Shown here: piece by piece, positions 41,182 to 49,188 of the stretch
Numbering within the stretch: the first letter of the stretch is position 1
Layout: every line of letters begins with the position of its first letter
Origin: Planctomycetota bacterium
GTDB lineage: Bacteria > Planctomycetota > Phycisphaerae > UBA1845 > UTPLA1
Direction of reading: 5' to 3'
Length of the DNA: 64,000 nucleotides
Assembly: GCA_015654675.1 (NCBI GenBank)
Contig: JAATGM010000020.1
Coordinates: 1 to 64,000 of the forward strand
Program-made: the position numbers and the translations under genes
The notes under the pieces: model-generated
Database searches by the model: none
What the model saw: the letters and a program-made list of their open reading frames with translations, nothing else
What the model was told of the DNA's origin: nothing

Positions 41182-42246
41182 ATGAAATTTGCTTTGATCG
41201 GTCCTCCGCAGTCCGGGAAGTCTACGCTCTTTACCGCCATCACCGGGCAGCCGCCTGATCCGGCGCAGTCCGGAATGGAGCGGCGGGCGGTAGTAAAGGT
41301 CCCTGACGCGCGGCTGGATTTTCTGGCGGGGATTTACAAGCCAAAGAAGTACACCGAGACGACGCTGGAGTTCATCGACGTACCGGGGATTTCGCTGGTT
41401 GATCCGCATGGGCAGGCGGAGTTCCGGCGGTGTGTGGCGGACCTGCGGACATGCGACGGGCTGGTCGCGGTGGTGCGGCGGTTTGAGTCGGACGGCGTGG
41501 CGAAGTATCGGGACCGGATCGATCCGAAGGCGGATCTGGAGGAACTGCACACGGAGCTGCTCTTTTCGGATCTGGAGCAGGTTACGAAGCGGATCGAGAA
41601 GCTGGACAAGCAGGCCTCGAAGCCGAGCAAGACGCAGGAGCAGGACAAGCGCGAATTGGCACTGATGCAGCGCGTGCATGGATGCCTGGAGAAGGAGAAG
41701 CCGGTCGGGGAGGCGATCCATAACGAAGAAGAGGCGAAGCTAGCGGCGAGCTTTGGGTTTTTGATGCAGAAGCCGCTGCTGGTGGTGATCAATGTAGGGG
41801 AGTCGGAGATGAAGTCTCCGCCGGCGTTTTCGCATCCTTTGGCGCAGGCGGTGATCTCGCTTTCGGCGGAAATTGAGGCGGAGATCGCGCAGTTGCCGGC
41901 GGCGGATCGGACGGCGTTCCTGGCGGACCTGGGGCTGAGCGAGCCGGCTAAGAATCGATTAATTCGCGGTTGCTACGAGGCGGTCGGGCTGATTTCGTTT
42001 TTGACGGCCGGCGAGGAAGAGGTGCGGGCCTGGACGATTCGGAAGGGGATGTCGGCCGTAGAGGCGGCTGGGAAGATTCACTCGGATATTCAACGCGGTT
42101 TCATCCGGGCGGAGACGGTTGCGTTCGCGGATTTGAAGGCGGGAGGGGATATGAAGGGGGCAAAGGCGGCTGGAAAGGTGCGGTTGGAAGGGAAGGGGTA
42201 TGTTGTCGTTGACGGGGACGTCATTCTGTTTCGACACAGCTCATAG
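41182..42246 (+). CDS. ychF: YchF/Obg-family GTPase-like protein
   Basis: 354 residues. The P-loop reads G-P-P-Q-S-G-K-S-T, the switch region carries V-P-G-I-S, the coiled-coil insert sits at ~115-175 and the C-terminal TGS/DUF933 domain reads L-I-S-F-L-T-A-G-E-E-E-V-R-A-W-T-I-R-K-G, as in YchF. Differences from ordinary YchF are the P-loop (usually G-L-P-N-V-G-K-S-T) and the nucleotide-specificity region, where V-I-N-V-G-E-S-E stands for N-x-x-E. YchF proteins prefer ATP and bind ribosomes; whether this divergent member does is open. The rimO gene follows after 18 bases. Confidence 0.8.
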   Translation: MKFALIGPPQSGKSTLFTAITGQPPDPAQSGMERRAVVKVPDARLDFLAGIYKPKKYTETTLEFIDVPGISLVDPHGQAEFRRCVADLRTCDGLVAVVRRFESDGVAKYRDRIDPKADLEELHTELLFSDLEQVTKRIEKLDKQASKPSKTQEQDKRELALMQRVHGCLEKEKPVGEAIHNEEEAKLAASFGFLMQKPLLVVINVGESEMKSPPAFSHPLAQAVISLSAEIEAEIAQLPAADRTAFLADLGLSEPAKNRLIRGCYEAVGLISFLTAGEEEVRAWTIRKGMSAVEAAGKIHSDIQRGFIRAETVAFADLKAGGDMKGAKAAGKVRLEGKGYVVVDGDVILFRHSS

Positions 42247-42264
42247 TGCTAGAATGATGATTCC

Positions 42265-43665
42265 ATGGCGAGCCGAAGCTTGAAATCACCGTCTGTTTCG
42301 CTCATTTCACTGGGTTGCCCCAAGAACCTAGTGGATTCCGAGCGGATGCTGGGCATGCTGGCCGAGGCGGGTTGTCCTGTTTCGGCGGACGGCGTGGCGG
42401 CGGACGTTCTGGTCGTCAACACATGCGGGTTTTTGGCGGCTTCGCGGGATGAAGCGCTGGGGATTTTGCGCGACGCGGCGGCGCGGAAGAATTCGGGGGA
42501 GATCCGGCGGATTGTGGTCGCGGGCTGCCTCGTGCAGCGCGACGGGCAGCGACTGGTTGAGGAAGTGCCGGAGATTGATGCACTGGTGGGCGTCAACAAT
42601 CGCGAGGACATCGTTCGCGCGGTGACGAACGGGGCCGCGCGGCGGGGCAAGAGCAAGAAGGCGGCCGGGTCGCGCGACATTCATCTTGCGGAATATCATC
42701 CGCTGAAGCAGGCGGGTTGGAGCGACCGATCGCGATTGCGATTGACGCCGCAGCATTATGCGTATGTGCGGATCAGCGAGGGGTGCGATCAGAAGTGCAC
42801 GTTCTGCACGATCCCGTCGATCCGGGGGCCGATGCATTGCAAGACGCCGGCTCAGCTTCGGGCGGAGTGCGAGGAACTGATCGCGGACGGGGCGCGCGAG
42901 ATTCTGCTGATCGGGCAAGATACTTCGAGCTACGGCCGGGACATCGGGTATGAGGCCGGACTCGCGGGACTGCTGCGCGAGCTGGACACGCTCGACGATT
43001 TGAAGTGGCTGCGATTGATGTATGTGTACCCGACGGAAGTATCGGACGCGATCATTGACGCGATGGGCGATTGCGAGCGCGTGGTGAAGTACATCGACAT
43101 GCCGCTGCAGCACATCAATGATCGGGTGTTGAAAGCGATGCACCGGCGCGTGAATCGTCGCGAGACAGAGACGCTGCTGAAAAAGCTGCGGAAGCGGATG
43201 CCGGGCGTCGCGATTCGAACGACGTTTATCTCGGGGTTTCCGGGCGAGACGGAGGCGGAGTTCAAGGAATTGCTTGAATTCGTGCGAGAGTTCGAGTTTG
43301 ACGCGGTCGGTGTGTTTCCGTACTCGCTGGAACCGGAGACGCCGGCGGGACGTATGAAGCTGCAGCTGGAAGATGCGGAGAAGGAATCGCGGGCGTCGGC
43401 GATCATGGAACTGCAGCAGGGCATTGCGTTCAAGCGGGCAGCCGGGCAGCGCGGCCGGTCGATCGAGGTGGTGATAGACGGATTCGGTCGAGACGGCGTG
43501 TATCCGGCGCGGCATGCCGGGCAGGCGCCGGACATTGACAGCAGCACATTTGTCGAGGGCGGTGAGTTCGATCCAGGGGCGTTTGTGCGGGTGCGTTGCA
43601 CCGGGAGCCGGGGTTACGACCTGACGGCTCGCCCCGTGGGCGAATCGCTTCCGATATTGCGATAG
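42265..43665 (+). CDS. rimO: Ribosomal protein S12 methylthiotransferase
   Basis: 466 residues. The N-terminal UPF0004 domain has its three cluster cysteines in L-G-C-P-K-N (Cys18), N-T-C-G-F (Cys54) and A-G-C-L-V-Q-R (Cys88). The radical SAM site is C-D-Q-K-C-T-F-C (Cys174, Cys178, Cys181), followed by T-I-P-S-I-R-G. The C-terminal TRAM domain ends the protein. L-G-C-P-K-N-L-V-D-S-E is typical for RimO rather than MiaB. The enzyme adds a methylthio group to Asp of ribosomal protein S12. It lies in a plus-strand cluster after the YchF-like gene, a pairing that fits ribosome-related functions. Confidence 0.95.
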   Translation: MASRSLKSPSVSLISLGCPKNLVDSERMLGMLAEAGCPVSADGVAADVLVVNTCGFLAASRDEALGILRDAAARKNSGEIRRIVVAGCLVQRDGQRLVEEVPEIDALVGVNNREDIVRAVTNGAARRGKSKKAAGSRDIHLAEYHPLKQAGWSDRSRLRLTPQHYAYVRISEGCDQKCTFCTIPSIRGPMHCKTPAQLRAECEELIADGAREILLIGQDTSSYGRDIGYEAGLAGLLRELDTLDDLKWLRLMYVYPTEVSDAIIDAMGDCERVVKYIDMPLQHINDRVLKAMHRRVNRRETETLLKKLRKRMPGVAIRTTFISGFPGETEAEFKELLEFVREFEFDAVGVFPYSLEPETPAGRMKLQLEDAEKESRASAIMELQQGIAFKRAAGQRGRSIEVVIDGFGRDGVYPARHAGQAPDIDSSTFVEGGEFDPGAFVRVRCTGSRGYDLTARPVGESLPILR

Positions 43666-43723
43666 TGAGCGACACTCGTCGCCCATTTCGGGCGACTCGG
43701 GACACGGAAAAGGCGAGATTCCG

Positions 43724-44665
43724 ATGGGCGACATCATCCATTGTCGATGCGGGCGGGTTATGGAGTGCGGCCGAACGGACGTGCTTGAGAGCGTCACGTG
43801 TCCGGCGTGCGAAGCTGAGCTTGCGCTGGACCTTGAGCTGGCCGGTGAGAGGCGACGCGGCTTCCTGACCGTGGTGGTCGGTCCGGAACGTCGTGGGGAA
43901 CAGCTTCTGATTCCGGTGAGCGAATCGCTGCGGGTGGGAGCGGCGATGGACAACTGGCTGTGCCTGCCGGATGGCGGGGTGGCGGACTATCACTGCATCA
44001 TGCGCCTGGGCGAGGAAGGAAAACTCTCGATCAGCAAGGCGGGTGAGTCGCTGCATCCTTCGGCGAAGGGGATGGCAGAGCTTCAATCGGACCAGATGAT
44101 GCGGGTTGGGTCGTACGTGCTTCGATTCACGATTGGTGAAGTCTTGCCCCCGATGGCGGCACCGACACCGGGAAATGGGGCGCGGGACCGGGCGATCCGG
44201 ACCCCGATGATGCAGAGCGTCACGGGGAAGAGCGGATGGCTGTGGCAACTGACGCGCAATCGCTTTCGGGTGGCGCGGTGGTTCATGTTCGGCGTGGCGG
44301 CGGTTTATGGGATTTCGCACCTGATTCCGGCGATGCGCGATTCGCGGCCGAATTACGGATTGCTGGTCATGGCGGCGGCGGTGGCGTGGGCGATCGTGAC
44401 GATGGGGCGGCGGATGGCGATGGGCGAGCGGTTGTGGAATTCCTGCGCGCTGGGGACATTGCTGGTTGCCGCGATCGTTGAGGCGTCGCTGCGGGAGTGG
44501 CCGATGATGATCGGACTTCTGGTACTGCCCGCGGGCCTGTTGCTGATGATAGAGCGGCCGCCGGCCAAGGTAACTTCTGCAATATCGGTCGCGCTGATGT
44601 CGATCGGATTCGGGATTCTGCTGGTCGGAGCGGCGGGCTTGCACGGCTCGGTGGGAGCGAGGTAG
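43724..44665 (+). CDS. Membrane protein with N-terminal zinc ribbon and FHA-like domain
   Basis: 313 residues. Residues 1-35 carry H-C-R-C and C-P-A-C pairs, a likely zinc ribbon. Residues ~55-140 read like a forkhead-associated domain (L-R-V-G-A-A-M-D-N-W, then V-A-D-Y-H-C-I-M-R-L, then L-R-F); FHA domains bind phosphothreonine, though the usual R-x-x-S-x-x-H is only partly kept (V-A-D-Y-H). Five hydrophobic segments follow from ~185, so the FHA part faces the cytoplasm. AAGGCGAG precedes the ATG. The gene lies 58 bases after rimO and 47 before another zinc-ribbon gene. Possibly part of Ser/Thr-kinase signalling; no kinase is in the window. Confidence 0.65.
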   Translation: MGDIIHCRCGRVMECGRTDVLESVTCPACEAELALDLELAGERRRGFLTVVVGPERRGEQLLIPVSESLRVGAAMDNWLCLPDGGVADYHCIMRLGEEGKLSISKAGESLHPSAKGMAELQSDQMMRVGSYVLRFTIGEVLPPMAAPTPGNGARDRAIRTPMMQSVTGKSGWLWQLTRNRFRVARWFMFGVAAVYGISHLIPAMRDSRPNYGLLVMAAAVAWAIVTMGRRMAMGERLWNSCALGTLLVAAIVEASLREWPMMIGLLVLPAGLLLMIERPPAKVTSAISVALMSIGFGILLVGAAGLHGSVGAR

Positions 44666-44712
44666 TCTAGGGGTTGATCGGGCGTGCGAGTCCGGGCGTG
44701 GAGCGGGGCGTC

Positions 44713-45501
44713 ATGTCGATGCAGCAGACGCGTACTTGCGACAAGTGCGCTGGGACGATTACGGCGGAAGAGATCATTCGACGGCGGGCCGGCCTGGTAG
44801 AAGGGCGGCTGCTGTGTACTTCGTGCGTGGACGAGCTGCGGCGACAGGTGGCGGCGGCGCGGGCCGCGCAAAAGGCGCGCGCGGCTGAAGCGGAGGCGGA
44901 GACAGCGGCGGCCGCTGCCGTGAGCGCGGTTGCGGAACGCGAGGAGCAGGCGGTCGAGACGGTCGTGGCGAACGAGGAGGCGACGTTCGTTCGCGATGAA
45001 GCGATGGCTTTTCGTGAAGAAGCGCCGGCCATTGCGGGAGGAAACGGGACTGCCGAGTCCGACGCGACTGGGTACATCGCGGAAGAGACGAGCTCGGTAT
45101 TTGAGGAGATTCGCGAAGAGGCACGGATTGAAGCAGCAGCGGCCGAGGAGCGGCAAGCGCTGATGTCGGACTCGGTGGAGGCGGAAGTCGAGGAGCAGAT
45201 TGAGTCGCGCGAGACGCTCAACGGGCCTGATGAAGAAGAGGCGCTCGAGCCGAACGAAGCGGTCGAAACTACAGAGGCGAATGCGGCTGAGTTGCCGCGA
45301 TGTCTGATCTTGCACGCATCACCGACTGAGCAGGGGATGCTTGAACTTCAGGATCGTTTGAACGAATGGCTGGCGAGCCATCCGGAGCTTTCGGTGAAGG
45401 CGACTTCAACGACCGTGGGGGCGTTTGCGGGCATTCCGGGGGAGCAGCGGTTCATCGTGACGGTTTTTTTCGACGTTGATCCACAACTCAGGAGACGCTG
45501 A
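44713..45501 (+). CDS. Acidic protein with N-terminal zinc ribbon
   Basis: 262 residues from ATG 44713; an upstream TTG at 44674 is less likely. C-D-K-C at ~9-12 and C-T-S-C at ~37-40 form a zinc ribbon. Residues ~45-190 are Ala/Glu-rich with heptad-like spacing, a long charged helix or coiled coil. The C-terminal ~65 residues are a compact beta-alpha domain (C-L-I-L-H-A-S-P-T-E ... F-I-V-T-V-F-F-D-V). No membrane segment. It follows the FHA/zinc-ribbon membrane protein and probably works with it. The gene ends 14 bases inside the 3' end of the opposite dockerin gene. Confidence 0.65.
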   Translation: MSMQQTRTCDKCAGTITAEEIIRRRAGLVEGRLLCTSCVDELRRQVAAARAAQKARAAEAEAETAAAAAVSAVAEREEQAVETVVANEEATFVRDEAMAFREEAPAIAGGNGTAESDATGYIAEETSSVFEEIREEARIEAAAAEERQALMSDSVEAEVEEQIESRETLNGPDEEEALEPNEAVETTEANAAELPRCLILHASPTEQGMLELQDRLNEWLASHPELSVKATSTTVGAFAGIPGEQRFIVTVFFDVDPQLRRR

Positions 45502-46201
45502 GCAGCGTCTGAATAAAGGCGAGCAGATCGGCGGCATCGAGGATGCCATCGCGGTTGATGTCGCCGTTGAGGCGCGGATCGTGGGCGTAGGCCGCGACAT
45601 AGGCGGCCGGGTCGAGCTGCGCGAGGACGAAGGCCTGGGCATCGTCGCCGTTGACGAGGCCGTCCCAGTTCATGTCTCCGGGGGTGACGTTGACGCGATC
45701 GATGGTGACAGTGCCGGACGTGAACTGGAAGAATCCGACGAGGGCGGACGGCTGGAGGACGACGCTGTCAATCTGGAAGTAGGCGACGTTGTCGGCGCGG
45801 ATTCCGGCGATGAGGGTCAGGCCGTAGGTGACGGTGATCGCGCCGAGGGTCGAGGTGCCTTCGCGGCGATCGTTGAGCACTTCGATGGGGTGGGCATTGG
45901 TCGGGTTGTAGGCCTCGCCTGAGAGTCCGGCCGAAGATCCGGGCTGGAAGTCCTCGAGGACCTGGGCGAGCGGTGTGGGGGTCGGATAGAGCAGGGCGAG
46001 GGCTCCGCTCATTCCGCGGACGTTTCCGGAGATGGCATAGTGATAGCCGTAGGCGGGGCTGATCGGACCGGCGCTGGTGCGCGACTGGTTGGTAGCGTTG
46101 CGAATCTGCACGCCGGTGAGGTCGATGACGGCCTGCTGCTGGGCGGATGCCGCGACAGATGAGACGAGAATCAAGAAGGTCGAAGTAATCGCTAATCGCA
46201 T
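45488..46201 (-). CDS. Secreted protein with dockerin-like C-terminus
   Basis: ATG 46201 gives 237 residues with a signal peptide (M-R-L-A-I-T-S-T-F-L-I-L-V ending A-A-S-A). The open frame runs 57 codons further upstream, but that part is low-quality Pro/Ser sequence antisense to nothing conserved. The mature part is beta-rich, and its tail has two EF-hand-like loops, D-M-N-W-D-G-L-V-N-G-D-D and D-I-N-R-D-G-I-L-D-A-A-D. The middle (~20-160) is not recognised. It is the smallest of the six dockerin-like proteins here. Confidence 0.78.
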   Translation of the reverse strand: MRLAITSTFLILVSSVAASAQQQAVIDLTGVQIRNATNQSRTSAGPISPAYGYHYAISGNVRGMSGALALLYPTPTPLAQVLEDFQPGSSAGLSGEAYNPTNAHPIEVLNDRREGTSTLGAITVTYGLTLIAGIRADNVAYFQIDSVVLQPSALVGFFQFTSGTVTIDRVNVTPGDMNWDGLVNGDDAQAFVLAQLDPAAYVAAYAHDPRLNGDINRDGILDAADLLAFIQTLLSVS

Positions 46202-46265
46202 GGTCTTTCCCTTCGCTGTTGGCCTGATTGCCGGTGCGATTCTACCAGAAAGGGGGCGACAGGCG

Positions 46266-47147
46266 TCAGGTTTCGGCGCCGCAGAAGAGCCAGACGAGGG
46301 ATTTGCTGTTGAAAAGCAGATGGATGAGGAATGTGGTGGTGAGCGATCCGGTGCGGGCGTAAACGTAACCAACTACGAAGCCGAATATCACGAGCGGTGG
46401 GACGGTTTCGATATTGGTGTAATGGAAGAGACCGAAAATGAGGCCGGACGCGAGGATGGCAATCCAGGGGGAACGCGTGTAGCGAGCGATGGTGGTCTGA
46501 ATCATGCCGCGGAAGAAAAATTCTTCGTAGAGCGGGGCGAGGACGGCTGCGCCGAGGACGAGGCAGACGGGAATCCAGAGCGGGTTGTCTGGGTGACGGA
46601 GTGCCGCGAGAGTGGAGTGCGGTTCGAGGTGGAGAGCCGGATCGATGATGTTGATGAGTTTTTTCGTAACCCAGAGTGCGGCGGCGCAGAGGGGCCAGAC
46701 GGCGAGGTAGGCGAGCAAGGCGGTTTTGATTGAGAGGCCGAGGTGGGAGGCGGTGAGTCCCCAGGCGCGGAGGCCGCCAGTGACGCGGTGTCGGGCCAGG
46801 GGGACCGCGATGAGGAGACCGGCGACTGGCGCGCAGACGCTTGCGAGGGCGAGTTGGGGGGGAGTGAAAGTCTGGCTGGCTGGGCTGGTGGTGGGTTGTG
46901 ATGCTGGCTGCGATGCCGGCGCCGGAGGGGCGACGGCGTGGATCGCAAGTTGGCAGCCGATGAGCGACGCGATGAATACGACGAGAATATCGAGGGCGGT
47001 AAACCGCGGCGGGTTGGGCTTGGGGGCAAGGGCGGCGGCGCGTGGGTTACAGGCCAGACGGACCGCGCCAACGATGAGCACGAGAACGCCGACGCCGAGC
47101 AGGATGAACTCGGAGTAGTCGAGCGGAGTGAATGCGCTGGCGATCAT
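46266..47147 (-). CDS. CPBP family intramembrane glutamic endopeptidase
   Basis: 293 residues with about eight hydrophobic segments. The CPBP/Abi motifs are intact: Y-E-E-F-F-F-R-G (motif 1, EExxxR), G-L-F-H-Y (motif 2, FxxxH region) and H-L-L-F-N (motif 3, HxxxN). The N-terminal ~100 residues include a Pro/Ser/Thr-rich linker between helices, unusual for the family. Members process prenylated or other membrane-bound peptides and some relate to bacteriocin immunity. It lies 33 bases after trxA on the same strand. Confidence 0.88.
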   Translation of the reverse strand: MIASAFTPLDYSEFILLGVGVLVLIVGAVRLACNPRAAALAPKPNPPRFTALDILVVFIASLIGCQLAIHAVAPPAPASQPASQPTTSPASQTFTPPQLALASVCAPVAGLLIAVPLARHRVTGGLRAWGLTASHLGLSIKTALLAYLAVWPLCAAALWVTKKLINIIDPALHLEPHSTLAALRHPDNPLWIPVCLVLGAAVLAPLYEEFFFRGMIQTTIARYTRSPWIAILASGLIFGLFHYTNIETVPPLVIFGFVVGYVYARTGSLTTTFLIHLLFNSKSLVWLFCGAET

Positions 47148-47180
47148 TCGCCCTCGGCTCTGGTTTGCTGGTCGGGCGGA

Positions 47181-47513
47181 TCAGCCGAGGATGGCGTCGA
47201 TGGCGGCCTTGAAATCCTTCTTAGGGGTGACGCCGATCCAGCGTTTCACCATCTGGCCGCCGTTGAAGAGCATGATCGTGGGGATGGACTGGATGGAGAA
47301 CTTGACGGCCGTGTTCTGGTTGGCGTCGGTGTCGACTTTGCCGACCTTGGCTTTGCCTTTGTACTCGGTGGCGAGTTCGTCGATGGTGGGGCCGAGGGCG
47401 CGGCAGGGCATACACCAGTCGGCCCAGAAGTCGACCAGGACGGGCTGGTTGGATTTTACGACTTCGGTCTCGAAGCTGTCGTCGGTGAAGGTTTTCGTGT
47501 CGGGGCCTGCCAT
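47181..47513 (-). CDS. trxA: Thioredoxin with WCMPC active site
   Basis: 110 residues, full-length thioredoxin fold: F-W-A-D-W-C-M-P-C-R with Cys34 and Cys37, K-V-D-T-D-A-N, and the cis-proline segment S-I-P-T-I-M-L-F. The dipeptide between the cysteines is Met-Pro where most thioredoxins have Gly-Pro, which could shift redox potential or partner choice. No signal peptide, so cytoplasmic. GGAGAC lies 7 bases before the ATG. The CPBP protease gene follows on the same strand; an AbgT transporter diverges upstream. Confidence 0.93.
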   Translation of the reverse strand: MAGPDTKTFTDDSFETEVVKSNQPVLVDFWADWCMPCRALGPTIDELATEYKGKAKVGKVDTDANQNTAVKFSIQSIPTIMLFNGGQMVKRWIGVTPKKDFKAAIDAILG

Positions 47514-47640
47514 TTGAAGTCTCCGTGGGCCGCTGCGGGCCGATCGTCATTTTTCAGAGCGGGCGGATTCTAGGGAGCGTGGGGCGCAAGTGTCAACGAA
47601 GAGGGGAAAACGGCGGGCGGGTGGGTAAGATGCGGCCCGG

Positions 47641-49188
47641 ATGGCGGCAGCGGGACCAGTTTCGGACAATGGCGCGGGGCGGCGACGCTCGATCCTGGGG
47701 TGGTTTCTGGATTCGATCGAGGCGGCGGGGAATCGGCTGCCGGACCCGGCGACGATTTTCGCGGGGCTCGCGGCGCTGGTGCTGGTTGCGTCGTGGATCG
47801 CGGCGAAGTCGGGATTGTCGGTGATACATCCGGTGACCAAGGCGCCGATCGCGGCGGTGAATCTGCTTAACGCGGACGGGTTGCGACGGATTTTCACCAC
47901 GGTGGTGACCAATTTCACGAGTTTTGCGCCGTTGGGGACAGTGCTCACGGCGATGATCGGAATCGGCGTGGCGGAACGCGCGGGGCTCTTTGGATCACTA
48001 TTGAAGGCGATTGTCTCGGCCGTGCCGCGGTGGGCCGTGACGCCGACGGTGATTTTCGCGGGATTTCTTTCACACACGGCGTCGGATGCGGGGTACGTGA
48101 TTCTGATTCCGTTGGCGCCGATTGTTTATGTCTCGGTGGGGCGGCATCCGCTGGCGGGAATCACGGCGGCGTTCGCGGGGATCGGGGGCGGGTTTTCGGC
48201 GAATGTGCTGCTGAGCGCGCTCGATCCGATGCTGGCGGGGCTCACGCAGGAGGCGGCGCGGCTGTACGACCCGACGTACCAGGTACTGGCGACGGCAAAT
48301 TATTATTTTCTGTCGGCGTCGGTGTTCCTGCTGACCGGTGTGGGGACGTGGGTTTCGGTGAAGCTGGTTGAGCCGCGATTTGGCGCGTGGGAAGGGCCGG
48401 CGACGGAGGGGGCGCATCGGCTGGAGGCGGCCGAGCGGCGCGGACTTGTCGCCGCGTTGATCGCGTTTGTTGTGACCGCGGCGGCAATCACGGCGCTGGT
48501 TGCGCCGCGGGGTGCGTTGCTGCGCGATCCGGCGACCGGCGGGCTCAAACCATTTTACGACAGTCTGGTGGGGCTGCTGCTGGTCATGTTTCTCATTCCC
48601 GGGCTGGCCTATGGAATCGCGACGGGACAAATCCGGCGCGATCGCGACGCGTCGCGGATGATGGCAGAGACGATGTCGGCGATGGGGACCTACATCGTGC
48701 TGGCGTTTTTCGCGGGGCAGTTCATTGAGTACTTCAAGTGGTCGAACCTGGGGGCCATCATCGCGGTGGAGGGGGCACAGCTGCTCAAGTCGGTGCGGTT
48801 GACCGGGCCTTTTCTGCTGATCGCGTTCGTGATGCTAACGGCGACGATCAACCTGGTGATGGCGAGTGCGTCAGCTAAGTGGGCGATCATGTCGCTTGTG
48901 TTCGTGCCGATGTTCATGAACCTCGGGTATTCGCCCGAGACGACGCAGGCGTTCTATCGCGTCGGGGCATCCGTGACGAACGTGATCACGCCGCTGAACT
49001 ATTACTTTCCGATCATTATCGCGGTGGCGCAGCGGTATGTGCCGCGCGTGGGGCTTGGGACGCTGATTTCGGCCATGCTGCCTTACTCGATCGCGTTTGG
49101 ACTTGCGTGGACTGCGATGACGCTGGCGTGGTACTACGCCGGATTGCCGATGGGGCCGGGGGCGCCGCTGACGTACCACGCGGGTTGA
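47641..49188 (+). CDS. AbgT family transporter
   Basis: 515 residues with about 11-12 hydrophobic segments. The start D-S-I-E-A-A-G-N-R-L-P-D-P-A-T-I-F, the S-H-T-A-S-D-A-G-Y-V-I-L-I-P-L stretch, G-I-G-G-G-F-S-A-N and F-Y-R-V-G-A-S-V-T-N-V-I-T-P-L-N-Y-Y match AbgT (p-aminobenzoyl-glutamate transporters and MtrF-type sulfonamide exporters). Direction and substrate are not decidable. Its stop codon directly abuts the stop of dnaE on the other strand. Confidence 0.92.
   Translation: MAAAGPVSDNGAGRRRSILGWFLDSIEAAGNRLPDPATIFAGLAALVLVASWIAAKSGLSVIHPVTKAPIAAVNLLNADGLRRIFTTVVTNFTSFAPLGTVLTAMIGIGVAERAGLFGSLLKAIVSAVPRWAVTPTVIFAGFLSHTASDAGYVILIPLAPIVYVSVGRHPLAGITAAFAGIGGGFSANVLLSALDPMLAGLTQEAARLYDPTYQVLATANYYFLSASVFLLTGVGTWVSVKLVEPRFGAWEGPATEGAHRLEAAERRGLVAALIAFVVTAAAITALVAPRGALLRDPATGGLKPFYDSLVGLLLVMFLIPGLAYGIATGQIRRDRDASRMMAETMSAMGTYIVLAFFAGQFIEYFKWSNLGAIIAVEGAQLLKSVRLTGPFLLIAFVMLTATINLVMASASAKWAIMSLVFVPMFMNLGYSPETTQAFYRVGASVTNVITPLNYYFPIIIAVAQRYVPRVGLGTLISAMLPYSIAFGLAWTAMTLAWYYAGLPMGPGAPLTYHAG

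Noticed and set aside
41020-41721. N-terminal extension of the NTF2-like gene to 41721
   Set aside because: The extension is antisense to the YchF-like gene and lacks signal peptide features; a good signal peptide and ribosome binding site mark 41019.
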